Below the pieces are notes generated by a model, which had not been told where the DNA came from, made no database searches, and saw nothing but the letters and a program-made list of their open reading frames with translations. A stretch of 64,000 bases of DNA from CBDHHC01 sp965263345 (GTDB lineage Bacteria > Pseudomonadota > Alphaproteobacteria > Rhizobiales > CBDHHC01), in assembly GCA_965263345.1 (NCBI GenBank), contig CBDHHC010000021.1, positions 77,860 to 141,859 on the forward strand. Direction: 5' to 3'. This document shows positions 18,882 to 28,089 of the stretch, one piece after another (position 1 is the stretch's first letter; the number at the start of each line of letters is the position of its first letter). Position numbers and translations under genes: made by a program.

Positions 18882-18903
18882 ATAAATAACACAAAGGCGT
18901 AAC

Positions 18904-20682
18904 ATGGCAGCGGCGGCGGAAGAAATCCTCGAGCGAATATTCGGCTATTCTTCGTTCAGAGGGCATCAGGCAGAAATTATCGAAACAATAGCAGGCGGGC
19001 AAAGTGCATTGGTTCTCATGCCAACTGGTGGCGGTAAATCCCTCTGCTATCAAATCCCGGCCCTGATGCGAGAAGGCACAGCCATTGTTGTTTCTCCACT
19101 CATTGCCCTTATGCAAGATCAAGTAGACGCACTAACCGAACTTGGTGTCAACGCAGCCTTCCTGAACTCAACTCTGGATTACTACGAACACCGTGAAGTC
19201 GTGGCAAAACTGCGTGATGGCGAATTAGATTTGCTCTATGTCGCCCCAGAACGTCTCGTCATGGAAGACACGATCACACTTCTACAAGATTGCGAGATCT
19301 CACTTTTCGCCATAGACGAAGCGCACTGTGTATCCCAATGGGGACATGACTTTCGCCCTGAATATCGCCAACTCTCTTGTCTGGTAAACCACTTCCCAGA
19401 TGTCCCGCGCATTGCCTTGACCGCAACAGCCGATCCAAAAACCCAGGATGAAATCGTCGAGCAATTATATCTCGGCAACGCTAAGAAATTCGTCTCAAGT
19501 TTTGATCGCCCAAATATCAGATACACGATAGAAGAGGGCATGGGCAGCCGGGAAAGACTCTGGCGCTTCATCAAAGAAGAACACCCAGAAGATGCCGGCA
19601 TCGTATATTGCCTCTCACGCAAAGCCGTCGAAGAAACAGCAAAATTTCTCGTCAACAAAGGACGTACTGCCTTGCCATATCACGCAGGGCTTGCAGCAGA
19701 AATACGCAAAGAAAATCAAGAACGTTTCCTGCGTGAAGACGGCATCATCATCGTTGCAACGATCGCGTTCGGCATGGGCATTGACAAACCCGATGTCCGT
19801 TTTGTTGGCCATTTAAGCATGCCAAAATCTATGGAAGCCTATTACCAGGAAACAGGACGCGCTGGGCGTGATGGCAATCCGGCCAACGCGTGGATGTCTT
19901 ATGGTTTACAGGACGTCATTATGATGCGTCAGATGCTTGCCAACTCAGACGCCGATGATCAACGAAAACGTGTCGAACATATCAAACTCGAAGCCATGTT
20001 GGGATTAAGCGAGCAAACAACCTGCCGTCGCCAGTCACTTCTGGCTTACTTCGGAGAAGAGCTCGGCGAGCCATGTGGGAACTGTGATAACTGTTTAACA
20101 CCTCCCACAACAATCGATGGCACCCGTTACGCGCAAATGGCGCTCTCATGCGTTTATCGCACAGACCAACGCTTCGGTGTGAACTATCTGATAGATGTCC
20201 TTCGCGGCCGTGATGACGACCGCATTAAAAATAATTTCCACGATAAAGTCTCAACCTATGGCATCGGCGAAGAACTCAGTGAACCAGCTTGGCGTGGTAT
20301 CTTTCGCCAATTGATCGCCCAAGGTTTCTTAAAAGTCGATATAGATCGCCACGGGGCTTTGGTGCTCACGGAACAATCTCGTCCAATATTACGCAGCGAG
20401 CAAACCTTCTTTATGCGCGAATATGTCAAAAAAGAACGCACCAAGAAGACACGAAAATCAAAGCCAGCTGTCAAACTTTCAGAAGGCAACCAACCGCTCT
20501 TTGAGGCCTTAAAAGCCCTGCGTTTGCGTTTGGCCAAAAAACAAAACAAACCGCCCTATGTCATCTGTCATGATAAAACCTTGGTAGAAATGGTCGAAAA
20601 ACGCCCCTCTGAACTCTGGCAACTCCACGACATCTCAGGCTTAGGGGAAAGCAAAATTGACAGATATGGTTCATCAGTCTGA
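18904..20682 (+). CDS. recQ: ATP-dependent DNA helicase RecQ, C-terminus clipped
   Basis: 3'-5' helicase of recombination and repair. Walker A PTGGGKSLCYQ (about residue 40), DEAH box AIDEAHCVSQWGHDFRPEYR, motif VI QETGRAGRDG, and the zinc-binding cysteines in CRRQSLLAYFGEELGEPCGN followed by CDNC are all present, then a winged-helix region and an HRDC domain starting FEALKALRLRLA. The HRDC stops at KIDRYGSSV, without the final helix that normally follows YG. The sequence changes from GC-richer to AT-rich at that point, so a rearrangement probably truncated the gene. Likely still a helicase. Confidence 0.93.
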   Translation: MAAAAEEILERIFGYSSFRGHQAEIIETIAGGQSALVLMPTGGGKSLCYQIPALMREGTAIVVSPLIALMQDQVDALTELGVNAAFLNSTLDYYEHREVVAKLRDGELDLLYVAPERLVMEDTITLLQDCEISLFAIDEAHCVSQWGHDFRPEYRQLSCLVNHFPDVPRIALTATADPKTQDEIVEQLYLGNAKKFVSSFDRPNIRYTIEEGMGSRERLWRFIKEEHPEDAGIVYCLSRKAVEETAKFLVNKGRTALPYHAGLAAEIRKENQERFLREDGIIIVATIAFGMGIDKPDVRFVGHLSMPKSMEAYYQETGRAGRDGNPANAWMSYGLQDVIMMRQMLANSDADDQRKRVEHIKLEAMLGLSEQTTCRRQSLLAYFGEELGEPCGNCDNCLTPPTTIDGTRYAQMALSCVYRTDQRFGVNYLIDVLRGRDDDRIKNNFHDKVSTYGIGEELSEPAWRGIFRQLIAQGFLKVDIDRHGALVLTEQSRPILRSEQTFFMREYVKKERTKKTRKSKPAVKLSEGNQPLFEALKALRLRLAKKQNKPPYVICHDKTLVEMVEKRPSELWQLHDISGLGESKIDRYGSSV

Positions 20683-20890
20683 TAGGTTAAATGAATTAAA
20701 TAGAATACTTTCTGAAAGTAAATCAAATCTCGGCTCTTTCAAACAAACTGGTGCCGCACTAAATTATGGCATCATTGCAGTTTGGACAGTTTTCCCAGCT
20801 ATTGTATCATTTGGATGGTTAATTCCTTGGCGGTCTCACAAACTTTATGGATACCAGGTTGAACATACAAAAATACAGAACATAGCTTAA
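20666..20890 (+). CDS. Small hypothetical protein overlapping recQ 3' end
   Basis: Possible 74-codon gene (ATG 20666; TTG 20657 also in frame). It has a hydrophilic N-terminus and one hydrophobic segment (IIAVWTVFPAIVSFGWLIP). No ribosome site and no family. It may instead be the tail of a gene whose front was lost when the recQ end was replaced. Confidence 0.25.
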   Translation: MVHQSDRLNELNRILSESKSNLGSFKQTGAALNYGIIAVWTVFPAIVSFGWLIPWRSHKLYGYQVEHTKIQNIA

Positions 20891-21023
20891 CAAGCATTAG
20901 ACTTAATGTTGATCTCTGTAGTTTATCTGGCAATTTCAACAAAGGCTTCCATTAACACACCCCAGTCCTAACAACTTCACTTAAAATACGCTTCCCAAAA
21001 CAAGCAAGCGGAGGAGTCGTATT

Positions 21024-21608
21024 ATGTCTAAAAAGATACTGATGATATGTGGTGACTTTGGAGAAGATTATGAAATCATGGTCCCATTCCAGGCACTTAA
21101 AGCAGTCGGTCATGATGTTCAGGCTGTCTGTCCTGATAAGGCGGCAGGAGATACGATTGCAACGGCGATACATGATTTTGAAGGCGACCAAACTTACACA
21201 GAAAAACCTGGACATAACTTTACATTAAATAAGAGCTTTTCCGAAGTTCAACCAGAGGACTATGACGCACTGGTAATTCCGGGCGGTCGAGCTCCAGAAT
21301 ATTTGAGATTGAACGAAAAAGTTATTGCAATGGTTAAGCACTTTTTCGATACCAACAAACCTGTTGCCGCAATCTGTCATGGCGCACAACTTCTTGCTGC
21401 CGCAAATATAATATATGGTAAAAAATGCTCAGCATATCCGGCATGTAAACCTGAAGTTGAATTGGCTGGAGCGCTTTATGCAGATATCCCGGTAGATGCT
21501 GCAGTAACGGATGGTAATTTGGTATCTGCTCCAGCGTGGCCAGCACACCCAGAGTGGATCTCACAGTTTCTTAAATTATTAGGAACCCGAATTACTCATG
21601 AAGCTTGA
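21024..21608 (+). CDS. DJ-1/PfpI family protein
   Basis: Single-domain class I glutamine amidotransferase-like fold of 194 residues. The nucleophile elbow is AICHGAQLLAAA, with the Cys after Ile, and YDALVIPGGRAPEYLR precedes it, carrying the usual acidic partner region. Closest by eye to the PfpI/YLS5-type group of general protease, glyoxalase or deglycase homologues; activity cannot be told from sequence. GGAGGAG lies upstream of the ATG. It stands alone after recQ. Confidence 0.9.
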   Translation: MSKKILMICGDFGEDYEIMVPFQALKAVGHDVQAVCPDKAAGDTIATAIHDFEGDQTYTEKPGHNFTLNKSFSEVQPEDYDALVIPGGRAPEYLRLNEKVIAMVKHFFDTNKPVAAICHGAQLLAAANIIYGKKCSAYPACKPEVELAGALYADIPVDAAVTDGNLVSAPAWPAHPEWISQFLKLLGTRITHEA

Positions 21609-21688
21609 ACGATAAAATGAGATTTGAGCGGTGCAATGTCGTAATATTTTTATAAAGACACAGCTGATATTTTGAGGGAGTGATTAAT

Positions 21689-22123
21689 ATGTGTAAATTA
21701 TTTATCGAAGCGGATAAAACATTATGGGATAATCACTCCAAATCTCTGCGCATGAATGGTATGGTGACCAGTATTCGACTGGAAAATTTCTTTTGGCGTA
21801 TATTAGAAGGAATTGCCAAGAGAGATGGAATGACTGTAAATCAGCTTATCATGAGACTCTATGATGAAGCAGCTGAAGCTGGGCATGATGTCGATAATTT
21901 CACCTCCTTTCTGCGTGTCTGCTGTGGTAGATACCAGGCATTACAGATATCTGGAGATATTCCGAAAGAAGAGACAACACCAATCAGGTCGTTAAATGCT
22001 GAAGAAATCCTAAAAAGGGAGAAGCATTATAATGGCGATTTGACCCTGAATTCCTCAGCAAAATCGACAAAACGCAATAATTCATCAATTTCTCATGAAA
22101 ATTCGTCTCATAGGGCCTACTAG
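21689..22123 (+). CDS. Ribbon-helix-helix domain protein
   Basis: Small predicted DNA-binding protein. SLRMNGMVTSIRLENFFWRI gives the ribbon and first helix, and RDGMTVNQLIMRLYDE the second (about residues 20-62), the pattern of the RHH_4-type family common in alphaproteobacteria, followed by NFTSFLRVCCGRYQ. The C-terminal 50 residues are hydrophilic and probably disordered. The start at 21689 has TGAGGGAG 8 bases before it. It precedes rpsB by about 180 bp; its target is unknown. Confidence 0.8.
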   Translation: MCKLFIEADKTLWDNHSKSLRMNGMVTSIRLENFFWRILEGIAKRDGMTVNQLIMRLYDEAAEAGHDVDNFTSFLRVCCGRYQALQISGDIPKEETTPIRSLNAEEILKREKHYNGDLTLNSSAKSTKRNNSSISHENSSHRAY

Positions 22124-22300
22124 CACTTGTCAAGAGCAAAATTGCAGCTTATAAGGGCGAAATCATCACACACATGATATGAATCATATCAACCTTGTTT
22201 GTTGCAAGGACCTGAAATGATGCCGGTGGCAGGGTGAATAAACCGTGTCTTTTAAACATATCATGGAGGATTAACCGGAAATATAAGGAGAGTAGGCCCG

Positions 22301-23350
22301 ATGGCACTACCCAATTTTAATATGCGCCAGCTATTGGAAGCTGGAGTTCACTTTGGTCACCAAACACACCGCTGGAACCCTAAAATGGGCAGCTTTATCT
22401 TTGGTAGCCGTAACAATATCCACATTATTGACTTAGCACAAACTGTTCCTTTGTTACACCAGGCACTTGTTTTGGTCTCTGATGTCGTAACAAAAGGTGG
22501 CCGTGTACTGTTCGTTGGAACAAAACGTCAGGCATCATCAGTTGTAGCTGACTCAGCAACAAGTTGTGCACAATACTATATGAATCACCGCTGGTTAGGT
22601 GGTACACTAACAAACTGGAAAACAATTTCCAATTCAATCAAACGTCTTCGTTCAATGGAAGACATGCTGGGCGGCGAAGCTCAAGGTCTGACCAAGAAAG
22701 AACGCTTAAAGCTAACTATGGAACGCGATAAGCTTGAACTGTCTCTTGGTGGCATCAAAGATATGGGCGGTGTACCTGATCTTCTATTCGTAATTGATAC
22801 GAATAAAGAATCAATTGCGGTTGCTGAAGCACATAAACTGAATATCCCAGTCATCGGTGTTGTTGATTCGAACAGTGACCCAGATTGTGTTACAATTCCA
22901 ATACCAGGCAATGATGATGCAGGCCGAGCAATTTCACTATATTGCGATCTAATTTCAAGAGCTGCAATCGATGGAATTGAGAGATCTCAAGTTAGTTCTG
23001 GTGTTGATATCGGTGCTGCAGAAGATATTACTGATCCAACTCTAGATGAAGTTGCAGAAGCTGAAGCTACAGACACTGAAGAACAGAGTGAAGCTGTGGG
23101 ACCTTTAGAAGATGTAAGTTTTGAAGTGCTTGATGCACCTCAAGGCGCGGCGGATGATTTGAAGAAAATCTCTGGCGTTGGTCCAGTTCTAGAGAAAAAG
23201 CTTAATGGAATGGGAATTTACCATTATTGGCAGATTTCAAGTTTCACAAACCAAGATATCTCTAGAATCGACGAAGTTTTGAATTTTAAAGGCCGCATCG
23301 AGCGTGATGACTGGCTGGAACAAGCGAAAAAACTTCAAGAAGAGAAATAA
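22301..23350 (+). CDS. rpsB: 30S ribosomal protein S2 with C-terminal extension
   Basis: The S2 core (about residues 1-230) begins MALPNFNMRQLLEAGVHFGH and contains FVGTKRQA and NHRWLGGTLTNW. It is followed by an acidic linker of about 50 residues and a helix-hairpin-helix-like domain at 285-349 (LKKISGVGPVLEKKLNGMGI, then HYWQI and VLNFKGRIERDDW). The extension is known in alphaproteobacterial S2 and recurs on other proteins such as NuoE and L21 in some members. It makes the protein about 100 residues longer than enteric S2. GGAGAG lies upstream; the 177-bp leader may carry autoregulation, but I see no definite motif. Confidence 0.97.
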   Translation: MALPNFNMRQLLEAGVHFGHQTHRWNPKMGSFIFGSRNNIHIIDLAQTVPLLHQALVLVSDVVTKGGRVLFVGTKRQASSVVADSATSCAQYYMNHRWLGGTLTNWKTISNSIKRLRSMEDMLGGEAQGLTKKERLKLTMERDKLELSLGGIKDMGGVPDLLFVIDTNKESIAVAEAHKLNIPVIGVVDSNSDPDCVTIPIPGNDDAGRAISLYCDLISRAAIDGIERSQVSSGVDIGAAEDITDPTLDEVAEAEATDTEEQSEAVGPLEDVSFEVLDAPQGAADDLKKISGVGPVLEKKLNGMGIYHYWQISSFTNQDISRIDEVLNFKGRIERDDWLEQAKKLQEEK

Positions 23351-23451
23351 AGTTTAATTTTATTGGCCATGTTGTAAAAACGAAGCATTTCATAATTATA
23401 ACATGGCTCCATACTCAAAGAACCCTATTCGGTAAAACATAGAGGCTCAAA

Positions 23452-24381
23452 ATGTCGACAATTACAGCAGGAATGGTCAAAGAACTCAGAGAGAAGTCTG
23501 GTGCTGGCATGATGGATTGTAAAGCAGCACTGAAAGAGACGGACGGAGATATGGAAGCAGCAATCGATTGGTTGCGTGCAAAAGGTATCGCAAAAGGCGA
23601 TAAAAAATCTGGCCGTATTGCTGCCGATGGTCTCGTTGGTATTGCTTCAGCAGACAATAAAGGCGTTGTTGTTGAAGTAAACTCGGAAACAGATTTCGTA
23701 GCTCGTAACGAAACATTCCAGGAATTGGTTACCACAATCACACAAGTTGCTCTTGATGTTGATGGCAATTTTGAAGCCTTAAAAGAAAAAGAATTCCCAG
23801 GAACGTCAAATTCTGTTGAAGCTCATTTGAAAGAAATGGTTGGAACAATCGGCGAGAATATGACACTTCGTCGTTCTGAGGCAGTTATTGTTGAAGAAGG
23901 TATTGTAGCAAGCTACATGCACAATGCTGCAACAGCAGGTCTTGGAAAGATTGGCGTTCTTGTTGGTTTGGAATCATCTGGCGACAAAGACAAACTTCTT
24001 GAATTTGGAAAACAGGTTGCAATGCACGTAGCAGCAACGAACCCTCTAGCTCTTGATCCAGACTCTCTAGACCAGGATGTTGTTGAGCGTGAGCGCACAG
24101 TATTAACAGAACAGGCAAAAGAATCTGGCAAACCTGACAACGTAATTGAGAAAATGATTGAGGGCCGTATCCGCAAATTCTACCAGGAAGTTTGCTTGAC
24201 AGCTCAAACATTTGTAGTCGACCCAGATAACACAGTTGAAAAAGCGGCAAAACTAGCTGAGAAAGAAGTCGGCGCGCCAATCAAAATAGCTAAATTTATT
24301 CGCTTTGCTCTTGGTGAAGGTATCGAGAAAAAAGAAGAGGATTTCGCTGCTGAGGTTGCTGCTGTTGCTGGCAAAGGCTAA
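23452..24381 (+). CDS. tsf: Elongation factor Ts
   Basis: Nucleotide exchange factor for EF-Tu. The N-terminal UBA-like region has VKELREKSGAGMMDCKAAL, then SETDFVARN and the C-terminal HVAATNPLAL, all EF-Ts hallmarks. Length 309, as in other alphaproteobacteria. It follows rpsB by 100 bp in the standard order and is followed by a strong terminator. Confidence 0.97.
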   Translation: MSTITAGMVKELREKSGAGMMDCKAALKETDGDMEAAIDWLRAKGIAKGDKKSGRIAADGLVGIASADNKGVVVEVNSETDFVARNETFQELVTTITQVALDVDGNFEALKEKEFPGTSNSVEAHLKEMVGTIGENMTLRRSEAVIVEEGIVASYMHNAATAGLGKIGVLVGLESSGDKDKLLEFGKQVAMHVAATNPLALDPDSLDQDVVERERTVLTEQAKESGKPDNVIEKMIEGRIRKFYQEVCLTAQTFVVDPDNTVEKAAKLAEKEVGAPIKIAKFIRFALGEGIEKKEEDFAAEVAAVAGKG

Positions 24382-24414
24382 TTCGCATAGAAGACATTAT
24401 TAAAATAATAAAGA

Positions 24415-24455
24415 GCCGATCTACACAAAAGATTTGTGTTAAGGTCGGCTTTTTT
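24415..24455 (+). terminator. Intrinsic terminator after tsf
   Basis: Arms beginning GCCGATCTACACAAA (24415-24429) and ending TAAGGTCGGC pair around a short loop, followed by six T bases. It ends the rpsB-tsf transcript. Confidence 0.85.
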
Positions 24456-24723
24456 ATATGTAAAACGCTTCATTATTAAGCTTCACGCCATTTATTACGC
24501 AGATTTAAGGATAAAATGTTATTAAATCTGCCTTAAAGCCCCATTTATTCACTGACATTGTTGCCCATAACTTCATTAAGGCTTATATGAGAGAGCGATC
24601 ATATTTATTGTCTAGTAAAATAGATTTATAAAAATCCGGTTTCTATAGATATATTTATCATTTTAAGCAGGATTCATAAGGCTGCATAATTAAGCTAACA
24701 ACATTAATTGCAGGGGCGGGTTC

Positions 24724-25446
24724 ATGTCACAATTACCTCAAAAATATAATCGAGTTCTTGTCAAACTATCAGGCGAAGCATTAATGGGCGAGGGCGCTTA
24801 TGGGCTTGATATGTCAACTGTGAATAGAATCGTAAGTGATATAACAGAAGTTGTACAGGCAGGCATTCAGCTCTCAATTGTTGTCGGAGGAGGGAATATC
24901 TTCCGCGGTCTCTCAGGGGCTGCATCAGGAATGGACAGGGCAAAAGCAGATTATATGGGTATGCTAGCAACCGTCATGAATGCATTAGCAGTCCAGAATG
25001 CTTTAGAAAATTCTGGAGTATCTTCAAAAGTTCTCTCAGCCATTCCCATGCCGACTGTCTGTGAGCCATTTGCAAGACAAACAGCCCTAGATTATTTAGA
25101 AAAAGGGACTGTGGTTGTTTTTGCGGCAGGAACAGGAAACCCATATTTTACAACTGACACTGCGGCTGTATTAAGAGCTATTGAAACAAACAGCGATATT
25201 ATTGTAAAGGCAACCCAGGTTGATGGTGTCTACACAGCTGACCCCAAAAAAGATCCAACAGCAACTAGATATGAAGAACTGACATATAAAGAAGTATTGG
25301 CTAAAGACCTACAAGTTATGGATGGTGCAGCTGTCGCCCTTGCCAGAGATAATGATTTACCTGTCCTTGTATTTTCAATATGGCAAAAAGGAAATTTATT
25401 AAAAGCACTGACGGGGCAAGGCGATTATACAATTGTACGCAATTAA
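24724..25446 (+). CDS. pyrH: Uridylate kinase
   Basis: Phosphorylates UMP to UDP; bacterial amino-acid-kinase-fold enzyme. VLVKLSGEALMG opens the fold, VVGGGNIFRG is the phosphate loop region, and GTGNPYFTTDTAA with KATQVDGVYTADPKKDP closes the nucleotide site. Length 240 is standard. A 270-bp gap separates it from tsf, so it probably has its own promoter; frr follows 87 bp on. Confidence 0.96.
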   Translation: MSQLPQKYNRVLVKLSGEALMGEGAYGLDMSTVNRIVSDITEVVQAGIQLSIVVGGGNIFRGLSGAASGMDRAKADYMGMLATVMNALAVQNALENSGVSSKVLSAIPMPTVCEPFARQTALDYLEKGTVVVFAAGTGNPYFTTDTAAVLRAIETNSDIIVKATQVDGVYTADPKKDPTATRYEELTYKEVLAKDLQVMDGAAVALARDNDLPVLVFSIWQKGNLLKALTGQGDYTIVRN

Positions 25447-25533
25447 TTTTATATTTTAAAACAACGAAATTGATTAGACAAATTAAGCTCATTAGAAGAG
25501 ATATTATAAAATTTCTCTCAAGGAGGGACAAAA

Positions 25534-26097
25534 ATGACAGAACAAACATTCGAATTATCAGAGATTGAACGCAGGATGCAAGGTGCTGTAGCTTCTCTAA
25601 AACAAGAGTTTTCAGGCCTTAGAACAGGCAGAGCCAGTGCAAGCTTACTTGATCCAATAATGGTAAATGCTTATGGTTCTATGATGCCATTAAGCCAGGT
25701 AGGCACTGTATCTGTTCCCGAGCCTCGTATTATTTCAGTGCAGGTGTGGGACAAAACTATGGTTGCAGCCGTTGAAAAGGCCATTCGCGACTCTGATTTA
25801 GGTCTAAATCCTGTGGTTGATGGGCAATTACTTCGCCTGCCAATTCCTGAATTAAATGAAGAACGCCGTCAGGAATTAACCAAAATTGCAGCAAAATATG
25901 CTGAACAAGCACGTGTCGCTGTAAGAAATGTAAGACGTGACGGTATGGATCAACTGAAGAAATTAGAAAAAGATGGTGAAATCAGTAAAGATGATCACCA
26001 CTCTATTTCTGGAAAAGTGCAAGATTTAACAGACCAATATATCAAAGAATTAGACGAAGTATTGTCAACAAAAGAAGCTGAAATCATGCAAGTTTAA
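25534..26097 (+). CDS. frr: Ribosome recycling factor
   Basis: Splits post-termination ribosomes with EF-G. Typical length (187) and landmarks: SGLRTGRASASLLDP, then the conserved KLEKDGEISKDDH and helix ending YIKELDEVLSTKEAEIM. An AAGGAGG site stands 7 bases upstream of the start. Confidence 0.97.
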   Translation: MTEQTFELSEIERRMQGAVASLKQEFSGLRTGRASASLLDPIMVNAYGSMMPLSQVGTVSVPEPRIISVQVWDKTMVAAVEKAIRDSDLGLNPVVDGQLLRLPIPELNEERRQELTKIAAKYAEQARVAVRNVRRDGMDQLKKLEKDGEISKDDHHSISGKVQDLTDQYIKELDEVLSTKEAEIMQV

Positions 26098-26184
26098 GAT
26101 GGCATTTGTGAAAACTATTGTCTTATGAAGCATATGATGTTGATATTAGTGAACTATTAATTGGAACAATTAAGGTTTTTTGGG

Positions 26185-26976
26185 GTGAGTGATAAGACAA
26201 TTAGTGAAGACCTAAATCATGAGACGGTCAGTCCAAAACATATTGCTGTCATTATGGATGGTAATGGACGTTGGGCTGCAGCGCGTAAAATGCCAAGAAC
26301 TTATGGGCATAAACAGGGTGTAGGAGCAGTCAAAAGAACTGTAAAAGCTTGTAGTGAATTAGGTATAAAATACCTTACCCTTTATAGCTTTTCATCCGAA
26401 AATTGGACAAGACCAAAAGAAGAAATCAATGATCTTATGGGGTTGTTAAAGCTCTTTATTAAAAAAGATTTAGCAGAACTTCATAACAATAATGTGAAGA
26501 TTAATTTGATTGGTGATCCACTTGCAGCTGGACAAGACATCGCCAAACTTATGCATGAAGCTGTTGAATTAACAAATAATAATTCAGGCCTGAATTTGAT
26601 TATTGCGTTTAGTTATGGTTCAAGAGACGAGATTGTTCGAGCAACACAAAAAATAGTTACGAAAATTAAGGCGGGTGAGTTGGATCCAGACAGCGTCTGT
26701 ACTGAAATTTTTGAAGAGAATTTAGATACTGCTGGGGTTCCTGATCCCGACTTGCTTATCCGTACAAGTGGAGAAAAACGCTTAAGTAATTTTTTATTGT
26801 GGCAATGTGCTTATACTGAATTTGTATTTCAAGATGTTCACTGGCCAGATTATAACAAGGAACATTTACTTGCTGCAATTAATGAATTTCGTGCTCGAGA
26901 TCGTAGATATGGCGGTTTAGATAAGAGGTCTATAACGTATAATGAGCCCGATACATGCAAATCATATAGAGCATAG
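26185..26976 (+). CDS. uppS: Undecaprenyl diphosphate synthase (isoprenyl transferase)
   Basis: cis-Prenyltransferase making the lipid carrier for peptidoglycan and LPS. HIAVIMDGNGRWA with the catalytic Asp lies near residue 20; LYSFSSENWTRP and DLLIRTSGEKRLSNFLLWQ follow. The frame is open from a TTG at 26161, but GTG 26185 has AAGG upstream and gives the usual N-terminal length. The 3' end overlaps cdsA by 35 bp. Confidence 0.95.
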   Translation: MSDKTISEDLNHETVSPKHIAVIMDGNGRWAAARKMPRTYGHKQGVGAVKRTVKACSELGIKYLTLYSFSSENWTRPKEEINDLMGLLKLFIKKDLAELHNNNVKINLIGDPLAAGQDIAKLMHEAVELTNNNSGLNLIIAFSYGSRDEIVRATQKIVTKIKAGELDPDSVCTEIFEENLDTAGVPDPDLLIRTSGEKRLSNFLLWQCAYTEFVFQDVHWPDYNKEHLLAAINEFRARDRRYGGLDKRSITYNEPDTCKSYRA

Positions 26977-27814
26977 CGGAGCAACGACTACATACTCAGA
27001 ATTAACTTTGAGATGTCTTTCTGCCATAGTTTTGGTGAGCATATCACTCATTGGCACATATCAAGGTGGATGGTGCTTTGCATTCTTAATCCTTGTAATT
27101 TCAATGCTTATGGTGTGGGAATGGTGTGGGCTTGTAACCAATGAAAAGCATGTTTTATCATATTTCATTCAGTCTCTTACAATACTTCTCTCAATTTTTA
27201 TGGCAGCTAACAATTGGTTTTTATTAAGTTTTTTTGTACTAATTTTGGGAATAAGCCTATTTTTATCTCTAAGTTTTATTAAATATATTGCTGAAAAAAA
27301 TGCATTCTGGCTTTCTGTCGGGACCTTATATATAGGCGTGCCTTCAATCGCAATGATATGGTTCCGCCAAGATGGCGATACCGGATTGTGGGCCGTGCTT
27401 TACCTGTTCTTGCTTGTATGGGTCACCGACAGCATGGCTTTCTTTGGTGGTAGGTTCATTGGGGGTGCTAAATTATGGCCAAGCATTTCACCAAACAAAA
27501 CATGGGCAGGTTTTATCGGAGGTTTGTTTGGAAGTTTATGTGTAGGACTGTGTTTTGCTTTGATCTTCGACAAAGCGGATATTCTAAGTTTGTCACTAAT
27601 AAGCATGGCTTTAGGAACAGTCGCCCAAATAGGAGACCTTGCTGAATCTGCATTTAAACGTAATTTTGGAACAAAAGATTCAAGTTCGCTAATTCCAGGA
27701 CATGGAGGCATATTGGATAGAGTAGATAGTATGGTATTTTCAGTACTCTTTGCAGCGCTTTTCGCACTAGTGATAAATATACAAAAACCTGCAATTGCCT
27801 TACTGTTTAATTAG
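26942..27814 (+). CDS. cdsA: Phosphatidate cytidylyltransferase
   Basis: Makes CDP-diacylglycerol for phospholipid synthesis; multi-span membrane enzyme. The signature near the C-terminus is intact: SPNKTWAGFIGGLFGSL, AQIGDLAESAFKR and KDSSSLIPGHGGILDRVDS. The start inside uppS implies translational coupling; the first 20 residues are hydrophilic and a later start cannot be excluded. Confidence 0.95.
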   Translation: MSPIHANHIEHSGATTTYSELTLRCLSAIVLVSISLIGTYQGGWCFAFLILVISMLMVWEWCGLVTNEKHVLSYFIQSLTILLSIFMAANNWFLLSFFVLILGISLFLSLSFIKYIAEKNAFWLSVGTLYIGVPSIAMIWFRQDGDTGLWAVLYLFLLVWVTDSMAFFGGRFIGGAKLWPSISPNKTWAGFIGGLFGSLCVGLCFALIFDKADILSLSLISMALGTVAQIGDLAESAFKRNFGTKDSSSLIPGHGGILDRVDSMVFSVLFAALFALVINIQKPAIALLFN

Positions 27815-28089
27815 ATGCCGTATGGTTCAAAATTATCCAAAATGAGTGAACTTAAGATCTGAAAAGGATGATAACCTGTCATATTTTGTGATTCAATAGT
27901 TGTCATATTCCTCTCAATTCAATACAAACAGATAATCAAATTTGGACTGTAAAAATTGCCTCCATATTTTTAGGGTCAACTATTTATATAAGTACTGTAA
28001 TGAAAACCCTCATACATCAAGGGCTAAAAAAATATGGGAACGCTGATTTCTAGCATTTGTTCAACAATAATTAAGAAGGTATGGTTTGC

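Noticed and set aside
22124..22300. Possible S2-binding leader before rpsB.
   Set aside because: I could not draw a convincing conserved fold by eye, so it is not listed as a regulatory feature.
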